Shown: one piece after another, positions 15,311-24,933 of the stretch
Layout: every line of letters begins with the position of its first letter
Position numbering within the stretch: position 1 is the first letter of the stretch
Origin: Gammaproteobacteria bacterium
GTDB taxonomy: Bacteria > Pseudomonadota > Gammaproteobacteria > Pseudomonadales > Pseudohongiellaceae
DNA: 64,000 nt
Direction: 5' to 3'
NCBI GenBank assembly: GCA_002706685.1
Contig: PALV01000011.1
Location: 186,001-250,000 of the forward strand
Program-made: the position numbers and the translations under genes
The notes under the pieces: generated by a model
The model's input: the letters and a program-made list of their open reading frames with translations, nothing else
Databases searched by the model: none
What the model was told of the DNA's origin: nothing

Positions 15311-17179
15311 ATGCGGCGATTTTTTTCAGGGCTGGGACGCCTGATCGACGGCCTGATGACCATTACTGGCAGAATCATTTTCCTTCTGGTTCTGGCTTTC
15401 GTTCTGTTGCTCATTTTCTCCAGTCCGGCGACCGTCACCGTCCCGTCCACCAGTGCCCTGGTCTGGGCACCTACCGGTGTCATCAGTGAACAACGTTCAC
15501 CGGCGGCAGCCAGCGACCTGATGTTTGGAACCGGGCTGCCGCAAAACAGTCTGATGCCGGAACTGCTGGAGTCGCTGGCAGTTGCAGAAAATGACGGGCG
15601 TATTGGCGCGCTGGTGATAGATGTCAGTGAACTGCTGGGCGTCAGTCCGGCCCAGCTGGAAACCCTGGGTGATGCCCTGCAGCGATTTGCGGATACCGGA
15701 AAACCCATCTACGCCTTTGGCGAATACTTTACCCAGACTCAATACGCGCTGGCCTCCTACGCGGATAACATCACGCTGCACCCTATGGGTAATCTGATGG
15801 TGACCGGATTTGGCGGCAACCAGCTTTACTTCCGCGATCTGCTGGAGCGCCTGAATGTTCAGGTTCACGTGTTCCGCGTTGGCGAATTCAAATCTGCTGC
15901 CGAACCATTCTCTCGCATGGACATGTCTGAAGAGGCGCGTGCCGACAATCAGAATCTGTTGAATGCACTCTGGTCGCGCTATCTGACGCGGGTGGCGGGC
16001 AACCGTGAAATGAGTACGGCCCAGTTGCAAAGCTATGCCGACAATTACCCGGCATTGCTGGAGGCGGCGAATGGCAATATGGCTCGCGTCGCCTTTGAAC
16101 AGGGTCTGGTGGACAATATCGCGGATGCCAACAGTTTCCGGCGCCAGGTCGCGGCCGAGGTGGGCGTCAGCAATGGCAGTTTCTCGCAGATACACTACCT
16201 GGACTATTTGAACGCGACATTTACGCCACAGGTACCGGGTACCGATCAGGTCGGTGTGATTGTTGCGGAAGGTACCATCATGCCGGGTGAGCAGCCGCTG
16301 GGCATGATTGGAGCGGACAGCCTGACAGCGCTGATTCAGCAGGCGCAGCAGGATGCCTCCATCCGGGCGGTTGTCCTGCGTGTTGACTCTCCCGGTGGGT
16401 CGGCGCTCGCATCTGAACAGATTCGCGGGGCGCTGGATCAGCTGCAACTCTCCGGCAAGCCTCTTGTTGTATCGATGGGTGGCCAGGCGGCCTCGGGCGG
16501 CTACTGGATATCGGCCAGCGCCGACCAGATCTGGGCCTCACCATCCACAGTGACTGGCTCAATTGGTGTGATTGGCATGATCCCCACTTTTGAACGGGCA
16601 CTGAGCGAGCTGGGTGTGGGGGTTGATGGAGTTGGCACAACCGAGTTGACGCGTGCCGGCGACCCCTTGAGCGGCCTGAACGAACCCATGCGGCGGGTGT
16701 TCCAGTCGAGCATCGACGATACCTACGCGCGCTTCATCAATCTGGTCGCAGAGGGTCGGGACCTGCCCCGTGAGGATGTTGAGAATATCGCTGGCGGGCG
16801 CGTATGGAGCGGTGAGCAGGCGCTGGAGATTGGTCTGGTGGACCAGCTGGGTGATCTGGATCAGGCGATTGCAGCTGCCGCCGAGCTGGCAGAACTTGAG
16901 GACTATGAGCGCGTTTATCTGAGCCGCCCACTGACCTTTGGGGAGCAGTTGCTGTTACAGCTGGCCGACAGTATGGGTGGTGCGCAGATCCTGTCGAATA
17001 TGATGGCAGCTCAGAATATGCCTGCGTCGTTCAGCGGCCTGGCGGCTGTTTTGCCGGCGCTGTCAGCCGAACAGCGCCTGCGCTTGCAGTCCCTGCTAAA
17101 TCTGGTTTTGCCTGCCAACCACCGGCCGGATCAACTGCGTACCCTGATGTTGTGTGACGACTGTCTCGCGATAAAGTAG
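15311..17179 (+). CDS. sppA: Signal peptide peptidase SppA, 67-kDa type
   Basis: The 622-residue protein matches the long, two-domain bacterial SppA. One membrane anchor spans residues 21-38. The general-base lysine sits in FRVGEFKSAAEPF (Lys about 194) in the first domain. The serine nucleophile is in GGQAASGGYWIS (Ser about 395) in the second domain. DSPGGSALASEQIR and SIGVIG are family motifs. SppA degrades leftover signal peptides at the periplasmic face of the inner membrane. AGGAG lies 8 bases before the ATG. The next gene, 69 bases downstream on the same strand, encodes an unknown membrane protein and may be co-transcribed. Confidence 0.95.
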   Translation: MRRFFSGLGRLIDGLMTITGRIIFLLVLAFVLLLIFSSPATVTVPSTSALVWAPTGVISEQRSPAAASDLMFGTGLPQNSLMPELLESLAVAENDGRIGALVIDVSELLGVSPAQLETLGDALQRFADTGKPIYAFGEYFTQTQYALASYADNITLHPMGNLMVTGFGGNQLYFRDLLERLNVQVHVFRVGEFKSAAEPFSRMDMSEEARADNQNLLNALWSRYLTRVAGNREMSTAQLQSYADNYPALLEAANGNMARVAFEQGLVDNIADANSFRRQVAAEVGVSNGSFSQIHYLDYLNATFTPQVPGTDQVGVIVAEGTIMPGEQPLGMIGADSLTALIQQAQQDASIRAVVLRVDSPGGSALASEQIRGALDQLQLSGKPLVVSMGGQAASGGYWISASADQIWASPSTVTGSIGVIGMIPTFERALSELGVGVDGVGTTELTRAGDPLSGLNEPMRRVFQSSIDDTYARFINLVAEGRDLPREDVENIAGGRVWSGEQALEIGLVDQLGDLDQAIAAAAELAELEDYERVYLSRPLTFGEQLLLQLADSMGGAQILSNMMAAQNMPASFSGLAAVLPALSAEQRLRLQSLLNLVLPANHRPDQLRTLMLCDDCLAIK

Positions 17180-17248
17180 TCGAATCCAAACCCTGGTGCG
17201 CCGGTCTGCGTCTAAGCAGATACAGACTCTAGTTTATTGGTCAGCACC

Positions 17249-19147
17249 ATGAGCACCAGCCAGACTGACAGCCACCGCCATGAGCCAGCTCAGGCCGGGT
17301 CACCGCCCGGTCCGCGCTCGCCGTGGTCAGCATTCTGGCTGACGGTGCTCGCCGGACAAAGCCTGTTGCTGGCGCTGTTGTACTTCCTGCCGTTACAAAC
17401 CGTATCGCAGCCCGCGGCAATCTCGATGGTGCTGGGACTGGCAGCGCTGATCTATGCCTATTACCTGCCATTGCGTTTTGTGCGTCGCCGGGCGCTGCTG
17501 GCACATATAACTGTACAGCAGAGCATGATCAGAAAACTGCTCTGGAACAGTGCTCTGCTCAAATTCACGCTGGCAATCAGCTCGCTGGCGTTGGCGGTGC
17601 TGATGCTGGTCGCCGTTGCATCCTTGAAGCCTCTGGACTGGATGGTCATGACCGTTGGCATTCCGTTGGCTGTGCTGGTGTTTCAGCTGGCTCGACGGCT
17701 GCTAGGTCCCCAGTTCAACAGCGTCTATCAATTCCCCTATGCCATTCGTGTCAGTAATCTGCTGTTGGTCGCTCTGTTGACCATCATGCTGGTGATCGTG
17801 AATCTGTTTTTGGTGGAGGTGCCTGATACGCGCTCGGCGGACATCGTTGTGCTGGCACAGCAGGCATTTGCCAATGCTCAGTCACAGGCCGCATTCCCTG
17901 CGGCGGGATGGCTGCTCGGAGCAAGTGCCGTGGTGGACCAACTCGGCTGGCATCTGATGCAGCAGCTTAGTGGCGCTGTGGCAGCAGACGGCTGGCTGAA
18001 GCTCTTGGCATGGCTGGCGTTCCTGCTGCTGAATGCCACGAAAGCAGGCTTGATCTGGACCGCATGCAGCGGGCTGACCATGCTGGCGAGGCCACTGGCG
18101 ATCCAGGTCAGGGAGACTGGAGCGAGCGATTCTGCCGGCCTGCCGCCGACATTGCGATCTTTTGCGGTTATGGCAGCTGTCCTGGTGTTTGGCGGCTGGC
18201 TGAGTCAGCAGGGGATACAGGAAAGCGCCGCTCCTATGCGACTGACAACGCTGATTGATCCCTGCCGCTGGCAGGCGCCCCAGCAACAGCAGGAGCTGAT
18301 CCAGGCCTCGTCCCAGGCGCTGGACAACCATCATCAGAATCTGGATGCTGTGATGCAGCAACGCATCGCGGCGGAAGTTGATGCGGCATTCGCCGCCGCA
18401 CAGCCGGGTATCGAGAAATTCCTGGACTGGAATTACAGTCTTGGTGGTCAATACACACAACTGGCTTATCTTGGGGCCACCACACTTGGTCTGCCAGGCC
18501 TCGAGCACGCCAGTCTCGAAGAGCTGCTGGATGCACGTATCTTCGAGGCCTTTGGGCATCCACTGGATCAGTCGACGCAGCTGGCACTGGTGCGGGTTCA
18601 TGAGACCTATGACCAGCAGGCCGGGCAGCTCCTGGCCAGTCAGACTGCTTTGCTGAGCCAGCTTGCGGCGCAGGCGGACTGTCTCAGTACGCCAACCACG
18701 TCCTTTTCGCTGCAGGTGTTTGCGGATAAATCGGCCGTCGGGGCTGGGGCGCTGGCAGGTCTTGCTACCGTCCGGCTGGCCAGTCAGGCTGGTGTCAGAG
18801 TCATTAGCGGCGCAGCTTCCAGGCGGGTTGTGTCGGCGGCTTCGGCACGTGCGGCCAGCAGCGCGGCCACGGGTTCCAGTGGTGCGCTGTGCGGCCCGAT
18901 GGTCGTAATTTGCACGCCGGCACTGGCGGCTGGCGCCTGGTTGCTGACCGATCTTGCCCTGAACAGCATTGATGAAGCCAGGAACCGAGACGAGCTGCGC
19001 CAGCAGATCCTGATATCACTGGAGTCTCAGAAGGAACAGCTGAAGGCAGAGCTGACCGATCATTACGCCATGGCGTCCCGTCAGATGGTTGCTGCAGTGG
19101 ACGGTTATCAGCAGCAGCGATTCAGGGTCTTGCGGGACGGTCTTTGA
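17249..19147 (+). CDS. Large polytopic membrane protein of unknown function
   Basis: I do not recognise the family. From the ATG at 17249 the protein has 632 residues; an in-frame TTG at 17237 would add four. About seven hydrophobic segments lie in the N-terminal half (for example FWLTVLAGQSLLLALLYFLPL, WMVMTVGIPLAVLVFQL, LLLVALLTIMLVIVNLFLV, FAVMAAVLVFGGWLS). A soluble region of about 150 residues follows, with LDNHHQNLDAVMQQRIAAEVD and EKFLDWNYSLGGQYTQLAYL. Then comes a Gly/Ala/Ser-rich hydrophobic hairpin (ATGSSGALCGPMVVICTPAL) and a charged coiled-coil-like tail. Its position after sppA suggests an envelope role, but no function can be named. Confidence 0.6.
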   Translation: MSTSQTDSHRHEPAQAGSPPGPRSPWSAFWLTVLAGQSLLLALLYFLPLQTVSQPAAISMVLGLAALIYAYYLPLRFVRRRALLAHITVQQSMIRKLLWNSALLKFTLAISSLALAVLMLVAVASLKPLDWMVMTVGIPLAVLVFQLARRLLGPQFNSVYQFPYAIRVSNLLLVALLTIMLVIVNLFLVEVPDTRSADIVVLAQQAFANAQSQAAFPAAGWLLGASAVVDQLGWHLMQQLSGAVAADGWLKLLAWLAFLLLNATKAGLIWTACSGLTMLARPLAIQVRETGASDSAGLPPTLRSFAVMAAVLVFGGWLSQQGIQESAAPMRLTTLIDPCRWQAPQQQQELIQASSQALDNHHQNLDAVMQQRIAAEVDAAFAAAQPGIEKFLDWNYSLGGQYTQLAYLGATTLGLPGLEHASLEELLDARIFEAFGHPLDQSTQLALVRVHETYDQQAGQLLASQTALLSQLAAQADCLSTPTTSFSLQVFADKSAVGAGALAGLATVRLASQAGVRVISGAASRRVVSAASARAASSAATGSSGALCGPMVVICTPALAAGAWLLTDLALNSIDEARNRDELRQQILISLESQKEQLKAELTDHYAMASRQMVAAVDGYQQQRFRVLRDGL

Positions 19148-19204
19148 TCCCTTTCAGGCTTTTTTGAATTCCTGTGTTGCCATCTCCCTTTGTGCACTTG
19201 TGCG

Positions 19205-19232
19205 GCGCACCACTCGCGCATCGTTGGTGCGC
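19205..19232. promoter_or_regulatory. Inverted repeat upstream of glnK
   Basis: GCGCACCA (19205-19212) and TGGTGCGC (19225-19232) are perfect inverted repeats 12 bases apart. The halves resemble NtrC half-sites (GCACCA / TGGTGC), but the spacing is wider than the classic site. This may be a distal enhancer-like element. Confidence 0.35.
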
Positions 19233-19307
19233 ATGCATTTTTGCAGGGCGTTCCATAAGCGGCCTGATTCTTGCTCAGAAATAAACTGCACCAAAAACAG
19301 CCACTGA

Positions 19308-19751
<444 letters not shown>

Positions 19752-19762
19752 CGGGGAGACAG

Positions 19763-21076
19763 ATGCAAATGATCAATAGAACAATAAGCAAACTGGGTGT
19801 GGCAGCTGCTGCACTGGGCCTGCCAGCCACCGCGCTGGCGCAGGAAGCCATCAACGGCGCCAACACTGCCTGGATACTGACTGCGACCGCACTGGTACTG
19901 TTCATGACAGTGCCGGGTCTGTCGCTTTTCTATGCCGGGCTTGTGCGCAGCAAGAACGTCCTGTCAGTGCTGATGCAGTGTTTTTCGATTGCTGCAATCA
20001 TTTCAATACTGTGGCTGATGTTTGGTTACAGCATTGCCTTCGGTCCGGGCGACACCGGGTTCTGGGGAGGGCTGAGCAAGGTCTTCCTGAACGGCATCAC
20101 CGTTGATTCTGTCTGGGGTGACATCCCGGAGCCATTGTTTGTCGCATTCCAGATGACCTTCGCCATCATCACACCGGCGTTGATCGTTGGTGCATTTGCC
20201 GAGCGCATGAAGTTTTCATCACTGGTGATTTTTGTTGTGCTGTGGGCAACCCTGGTTTACTTCCCGGTCTGCCACTGGGTATGGAACAGCAATGGCTGGC
20301 TGTATCAGATGGGTCTGATCGATTTCGCTGGTGGCACAGTGGTTCACGTCACGGCAGGCGTGGCGGCCGTTATCATGGCCATCATGCTGGGCAAGCGCCG
20401 TGGGTTTCTTACCGCACCGCTGATGCCGCACAACCTGACCATGACCTTTACCGGTGCTGGCATGCTGTGGGTCGGCTGGTATGGCTTTAACGCCGGTAGC
20501 GCACTGGGTGCCTCTGGTGGTGCCAGTATGGCATTGCTGGCGACCCATATGTCAGCCTCGGCTGGCGCGCTGACCTGGATGGGCATTGAATGGGTGCGTC
20601 ACGGCAAGCCGAGCGGCCTGGGTGCAGTCACCGGCATGGTTGCCGGTCTGGCGACAATTACACCGGCAGCGGGTTCGGTTGGACCGGCTGGCGGCATGGT
20701 GATTGGTATCATGGGCGGTGCGCTGTGTTTTGCGGCCACCAACTTCCTCAAGCATCGTGTGAAAATCGATGACTCTCTGGACGTTTTCCCGGTGCACGGT
20801 GTTGGCGGTATCCTTGGTACGCTGTTGGCAGCTGTGTTTGCCTCGCAGGAACTGGGTGTGTTCAGTGGCAATGGTTATGCCGAGGGCATGACCATGGGTT
20901 CACAATTCGGCGTGCAGGTCATTGGTGTGCTGGCGACCGGTATATACACGGCGGTTGTGACCATCGTGCTGATGAAAGTCGTTGGCGCGCTGACCTCCGG
21001 TAACCGCGTGACACCAGAGCAGGAATTGACCGGTCTGGATATCACCGATCACGACGAGAAAGGCTATTCCATGTAA
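19763..21076 (+). CDS. amtB: Ammonium transporter AmtB
   Basis: The 437-residue inner-membrane protein has a cleavable signal sequence (cleavage near PATALAQ) and 11 predicted helices, as in AmtB. Family motifs seen are FYAGLVRSKNVLSVLMQCF, DFAGGTVVHVTAGVAA and DSLDVFPVHGVGGILGTL, which contain the pore histidines. It conducts ammonium into the cell and is gated by GlnK, encoded 11 bases upstream. I place the start at the ATG at 19763 after GGGGAG; an ATG at 19769 is equally possible, and a GTG at 19748 overlapping the glnK stop is less likely. A large hairpin ends the unit at 21087-21117. Confidence 0.95.
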   Translation: MQMINRTISKLGVAAAALGLPATALAQEAINGANTAWILTATALVLFMTVPGLSLFYAGLVRSKNVLSVLMQCFSIAAIISILWLMFGYSIAFGPGDTGFWGGLSKVFLNGITVDSVWGDIPEPLFVAFQMTFAIITPALIVGAFAERMKFSSLVIFVVLWATLVYFPVCHWVWNSNGWLYQMGLIDFAGGTVVHVTAGVAAVIMAIMLGKRRGFLTAPLMPHNLTMTFTGAGMLWVGWYGFNAGSALGASGGASMALLATHMSASAGALTWMGIEWVRHGKPSGLGAVTGMVAGLATITPAAGSVGPAGGMVIGIMGGALCFAATNFLKHRVKIDDSLDVFPVHGVGGILGTLLAAVFASQELGVFSGNGYAEGMTMGSQFGVQVIGVLATGIYTAVVTIVLMKVVGALTSGNRVTPEQELTGLDITDHDEKGYSM

Positions 21077-21086
21077 GCATTGCCTG

Positions 21087-21117
21087 GCGCACGAGGGGTC
21101 AAATGGCCCTCGTGCGC
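21087..21117 (+). terminator. Terminator hairpin after amtB
   Basis: GCGCACGAGGG (21087-21097) and CCCTCGTGCGC (21107-21117) form a perfect 11-bp stem with a 9-base loop, 10 bases past the amtB stop. A short T-rich stretch (GGCTTTTAG) follows a few bases later. It lies between convergent genes. Confidence 0.65.
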
Positions 21118-21127
21118 TGACTGGCTT

Positions 21128-21919
21128 TTAGTCTAGACAGGCCCGGACGTTGTCGCGCAAGTGATGGGGGTTGATCGTGCCCACCACAACCGCGCTGACG
21201 CCGGGCTCCTGCAGCGAGAATTGCAGATTGCTGCGCACCGGGTCGGCGCTGCTATCCACGACAGCATGACCGCTGGCAAATGCCTTTTTAATCAGCACAC
21301 CCTTGTTAAGCTTGCAGGCCTGCTGAATGACCTGTCGTTCTTCCTGTTGGTCTGGATTGAAGGTCACCATCACGACATCGCTGTGCTGCAGGGCGAGCAG
21401 CCCACCCTCGACGGTTTTGCCAGACAGGCCAAATGCGCGAATGTTGCCTGCCTCTTTTAACCTGGCCAGGGTTTCGAAGCAGTCGCTGTGTTCGATAATC
21501 TCACGGTCGCGCCCATCAGAATGGACCAGCACAAGGTCCAGATAGTCTGTGTTCAGCCGTTTCAGGCTGCGGTGTATACTGGCGCGCGTATGCGTGGCGC
21601 TGAAGTCGAATCGCGACTGGCCATCGACGAACTCTTCGCCAGTTTTTGAGCAGATGACCCATCGCTGCCTATCCCTTAGCAACTCACCAAGACGTTGCTC
21701 GCTGATGCCATAGGCGGGTGCGGTATCGATCAGGTTGATGCCAAGCTCAGTTGCTGTCGCCAGCAGATTCAGAATGTGTCTGTCATCCGGAAGCTCAAAG
21801 CTTGAGGGATACTTGACGCCCTGATTTCTTCCAAGCTTGACAGTTCCCAGGCCCAGGCAGGAGACATCGATGCCAGTGCTGCCCAGTGTTCGTTTTGGGA
21901 TCATCAGAACTTCATTCAT
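21128..21919 (-). CDS. Aldo/keto reductase family protein
   Basis: The 263-residue protein is a short member of the NAD(P)H aldo/keto reductase barrel family. RTLGSTGIDVSCLGLGTVKLG opens it. The catalytic set is visible as Asp65 and Tyr70 (NLIDTAPAYG), Lys92 (ICSKTG) and His133 (LVLVHSDG). It would reduce carbonyls in the cytoplasm; the substrate is unknown. Its start overlaps the stop of the FAD oxidoreductase gene by 4 bases, so the two are translated together. Co-expression with an oxidoreductase suggests a shared small-molecule redox pathway. Confidence 0.88.
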   Translation of the reverse strand: MNEVLMIPKRTLGSTGIDVSCLGLGTVKLGRNQGVKYPSSFELPDDRHILNLLATATELGINLIDTAPAYGISEQRLGELLRDRQRWVICSKTGEEFVDGQSRFDFSATHTRASIHRSLKRLNTDYLDLVLVHSDGRDREIIEHSDCFETLARLKEAGNIRAFGLSGKTVEGGLLALQHSDVVMVTFNPDQQEERQVIQQACKLNKGVLIKKAFASGHAVVDSSADPVRSNLQFSLQEPGVSAVVVGTINPHHLRDNVRACLD

Positions 21920-23121
21920 CGCAGCGCCTCCCAGGGGGCAGAGGCGAGCGATGCTGCTGGCAGAGACTGCAACAGGGGAGCGGCATCCTGCCCGGCTGGA
22001 GTAAGCGTTTCGGCGACCTGCTTCAACACCGTATCTCCAAGGTCAGGACACAGCGTCAATTTGGTCGGCCAGCACACCAGCAGTGAATCGCAGCGCGATA
22101 CATGTGCGGTATCGGGGCGGCGCAGGTCGGCAATTGCCGGTTCTGCGCGGTCGACATGTATGCTCTGCCAGTTTGCCCCTGATGTATTTACCCAGGGGAA
22201 CAGCCGGTTCAGCTCCTGTTCGGCGCGCTGATGCTGTTGAGTATCCGGTAACCCTACACCCGACTCTGCCAGTTCACCACCCAGGTACCAGACCCACTCA
22301 TTGGTTTCTGGTGTTTTCACAGGGTGACAGGTGACAGTCAGTCGCGGTGTCATGCCAAAGCTGTCACCGACGCAGTGCACATAGGCGGGAAGGGGATGGT
22401 CGAGTCTGACAGCGACCATGTGCAGAGGGCGTCGCTGCATGGCGGGTTTGTTGACCTGAGGGGCTGCCGACCAGGATGCCAGCAGTGCCTCGTTACCAGC
22501 ACCTGCGCACAGGATTGTCATCCGGCAGCGCAGAACTGTCTGCTCATCGCCCTCAGTCAGGCGGAGCAGCTTATCGCCCAGCTCAATGCGCTGGCATTGG
22601 CGGATACGGTCACTGTGAGCACTGGACAGCGATTCAAGCAGGCTGGGGGTGTCGACAACAAAGTCAGTCAGCTGATACAAAGTGCCGCGTGTCCCGCCTG
22701 ATGTTGCCTGTTGGAAAAACGCAGGATAGTCATCAGGTTTTAAGGCATCGATACGGCCGCGCAATGCCTTGCTGCCCAGGAATGTCTTGAAGCGCGAGCG
22801 CACCGAACCGTCTGACCACATATAGTAATTGGGTGACAGGACGCGCACATTACGAAGATCCAGTTCGCCCGTGCCGTCCAGGCAGGATCGCCAACGGTCC
22901 GGCATGTCGGCAATTGCGCTGCTGGCAGGGCTGAGTACACCATTAAGTGCATACTTCAGGCCGCCATGGATGATACCTTGCGAGGCAAGCGTCTGACCCT
23001 GCCCGATCTTTCCCTGTTCTACAAGCACACAGTCGTACCCAGCCTTCTGCAGCCGATTCAAAACCCACAGGCCGGCAATGCCGCCGCCAACGATGGCAAC
23101 CTGTACTTGCTGTTCACTCAT
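21916..23121 (-). CDS. FAD-dependent oxidoreductase (DAO / GlpA-like)
   Basis: The 401-residue protein has the dinucleotide-binding motif VAIVGGGIAGLWVLNRL at its N-terminus. KIGQGQTLASQGIIHGGLKYAL follows, as in D-amino-acid-oxidase/glycerol-3-phosphate-dehydrogenase-like proteins. ILCAGAGNEALL is the second FAD contact. The family oxidises amines or alcohols; the substrate here is unknown. It is linked by 4-base overlaps to the aldo/keto reductase downstream and to a truncated corA fragment upstream, so it may rely on coupling to that fragment for its translation. Confidence 0.85.
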   Translation of the reverse strand: MSEQQVQVAIVGGGIAGLWVLNRLQKAGYDCVLVEQGKIGQGQTLASQGIIHGGLKYALNGVLSPASSAIADMPDRWRSCLDGTGELDLRNVRVLSPNYYMWSDGSVRSRFKTFLGSKALRGRIDALKPDDYPAFFQQATSGGTRGTLYQLTDFVVDTPSLLESLSSAHSDRIRQCQRIELGDKLLRLTEGDEQTVLRCRMTILCAGAGNEALLASWSAAPQVNKPAMQRRPLHMVAVRLDHPLPAYVHCVGDSFGMTPRLTVTCHPVKTPETNEWVWYLGGELAESGVGLPDTQQHQRAEQELNRLFPWVNTSGANWQSIHVDRAEPAIADLRRPDTAHVSRCDSLLVCWPTKLTLCPDLGDTVLKQVAETLTPAGQDAAPLLQSLPAASLASAPWEALR

Positions 23122-23447
23122 GAATTACCACCATCGTCGCCATTTGAAATAGAGCAGCAGGTCACCACCTCGAAGCGGTCGCCAATTTCACGAATGATGT
23201 CCGGATTGTTCAGTCCGTCAATATTGAACCAGCTGGTGATGTCCGAGGCTTCTGGTGGATGGCACTGTGCCGGGTCCGAAAGCTGGAATTCTTTCAGGCT
23301 GGATTCGTTATAAGCAATGAGCCGGATATTGATATCGGTGTTTTTTGTTTCACCGACGTGGATAAGGGTCCCGGGCGCGGCGCCCACTTTTTTGCCGCGT
23401 TTTTTGATCAGCTTTGCCGAGTGGTGTACACGATGCGGTTTTGCCAT
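23118..23447 (-). pseudogene. Truncated corA: N-terminal domain fragment of a CorA-type magnesium transporter
   Basis: The frame encodes 109 residues. Residues about 15-90 align well with the N-terminal cytoplasmic domain of CorA: APGTLIHVGETK, then INIRLIAYNESSLKEFQL, then WFNIDGLNNPDIIREIGDRFE (split here), compared with the family pattern PGTLVH.G and TWIN.DGLHD...IE.IG..F. After GDRFE the similarity stops, and a short unrelated tail ends in the stop codon. The rest of CorA, including the coiled stalk, the two membrane helices and the GMN motif, is missing. The stop overlaps the start of the FAD oxidoreductase (ATGA at 23118-23121). It may be a decayed gene, or a small retained protein or leader cistron. 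Confidence 0.78.
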
Positions 23448-23640
23448 GTGCGCTCAACTTTTTTTGATTTGCACGGGTGCCGGAATCCTGTAATCATTCC
23501 CGCCAGAACGGCGCTATGGTACCACGCCCGGGCGCTGACTTGTCATAAACGTCGCATTGATGCGTGTGTCCTCGCAGCCCCGGCCAGTCCCGAATCGGGC
23601 GTGATACCTGGCGTATTGCAGGACAGGAAAGGGAGTCTGA

Positions 23641-24933
23641 GTGAACAGGACTGTTTATAACCTGGCATTTTATATGGTGCTGCCACTGATCGTGTTGCGG
23701 CTGCTTTGGCGCGCCCTGTTTTTGCCCGCGCCCGAGTATGCCCGGCGCTGGGGCGAACGACTGGGGTTTGTTGACAAGGCGCGCGCCGGCCGACAGGAAC
23801 GGCGGTGGATATGGGTACATGCAGCGTCCGTGGGCGAATCGGTTGCAATTTCACCACTGGTCAAGCGGCTCAGGCGTCTGAATCCGCACTGGGGTATCGT
23901 GGTTACCACGATGACGCCAACCGGTTCGGAGCGCGTACGCGAGTTGTTCGGCGACGACATTTGTCATGTCTACGCGCCCTATGACTACCGTGGTGCGGTC
24001 ACACGCTTTTTGCGTGCTTTTAAGCCAGCCATGGTGATTCTGGTTGAAACGGAGTTGTGGCCAAATCTGGTCCACTACAGCAAGCGCAGCGGCGCGGCCA
24101 TCATGGTGGCCAATGCCCGCCTGTCAGAAAAGTCATTTCGCGGCTACGAGAAGTTCTCCGCGCTGGGTAAACCCATGCTGCAGCAGATCGATCTCATTGC
24201 TGCGCAGACTGCAGACGATGCCGAACGCTTCCGAAAGCTGGGTGTGCCAGATACGGCGCTGCGCGTTACCGGCAGTATGAAGTTTGATATCGGGCTGCCA
24301 GCCGATCTGCAGGCGCGTGTTGATCAGATGCGACTGCGCCTCGCACACTCCGACCGCCCGATCTGGATCGCTGCCAGTACCCGTGAAGGCGAAGATGAAA
24401 AAGTGCTGCGGGCCTTTGAGCTGATAAGAAGATCAATCCCGGATGCGCTGCTGGTTCTGGTGCCGCGCCACCCGGAGAGATTCAATTCGGCTGCCAGGAT
24501 CTTCGAGAGCGCCGGTTACGAGGTTGTTCGCCGCAGCGAAGACACAAGCGTCAGTGCAGAGACAGCCGTTTTTCTGGGTGACAGCATGGGTGAGCTGCCC
24601 GTCTACATGAGTCTGGCGCAACTGGCTTTTGTCGGCGGCAGCCTGGTGAATACTGGCTGTCAGAATGTGCTGGAGCCCGCTGCGCTGGGGCTTGCTGTGA
24701 TCACTGGCCCCTCCCAGTATAACTTTCAGGCCATTTGCGAGCAGTTGCAGGAGCGGGGTGCCCTGCTCACAGTGCACGATGAAACGGCTCTGGCAGAGCA
24801 GGTGATTAGACTGCTTCAGGATCGCTCTGCACGGGAGCAGATGGGACTGGCCGGCCAGCAGGCGATTGCAGCCAACCAGGGGGCGCTGGATCGCGTCTAT
24901 GATCTGGTGCTTGAGCATCTGCCGAGCGTTTAA
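23641..24933 (+). CDS. waaA: 3-deoxy-D-manno-octulosonic acid (Kdo) transferase
   Basis: The 430-residue protein matches WaaA/KdtA. An N-terminal membrane anchor (LAFYMVLPLIVLRLLWRAL) is followed by the RRWGERLGF motif with the catalytic glutamate (about 39). WVHAASVGE, VVTTMTPTGSERV and ETELWPNLV are family landmarks. It adds Kdo from CMP-Kdo to lipid IVA at the inner membrane. The donor-site motif usually reads GGHNxLEPAA; here it is GCQNVLEPAA, a notable change. The start is a GTG preceded by GGGAG. Its TAA stop shares the palindrome TTAA with the stop of convergent pepQ. The presence of kdkA in the window fits a single-Kdo inner core. Confidence 0.93.
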   Translation: MNRTVYNLAFYMVLPLIVLRLLWRALFLPAPEYARRWGERLGFVDKARAGRQERRWIWVHAASVGESVAISPLVKRLRRLNPHWGIVVTTMTPTGSERVRELFGDDICHVYAPYDYRGAVTRFLRAFKPAMVILVETELWPNLVHYSKRSGAAIMVANARLSEKSFRGYEKFSALGKPMLQQIDLIAAQTADDAERFRKLGVPDTALRVTGSMKFDIGLPADLQARVDQMRLRLAHSDRPIWIAASTREGEDEKVLRAFELIRRSIPDALLVLVPRHPERFNSAARIFESAGYEVVRRSEDTSVSAETAVFLGDSMGELPVYMSLAQLAFVGGSLVNTGCQNVLEPAALGLAVITGPSQYNFQAICEQLQERGALLTVHDETALAEQVIRLLQDRSAREQMGLAGQQAIAANQGALDRVYDLVLEHLPSV

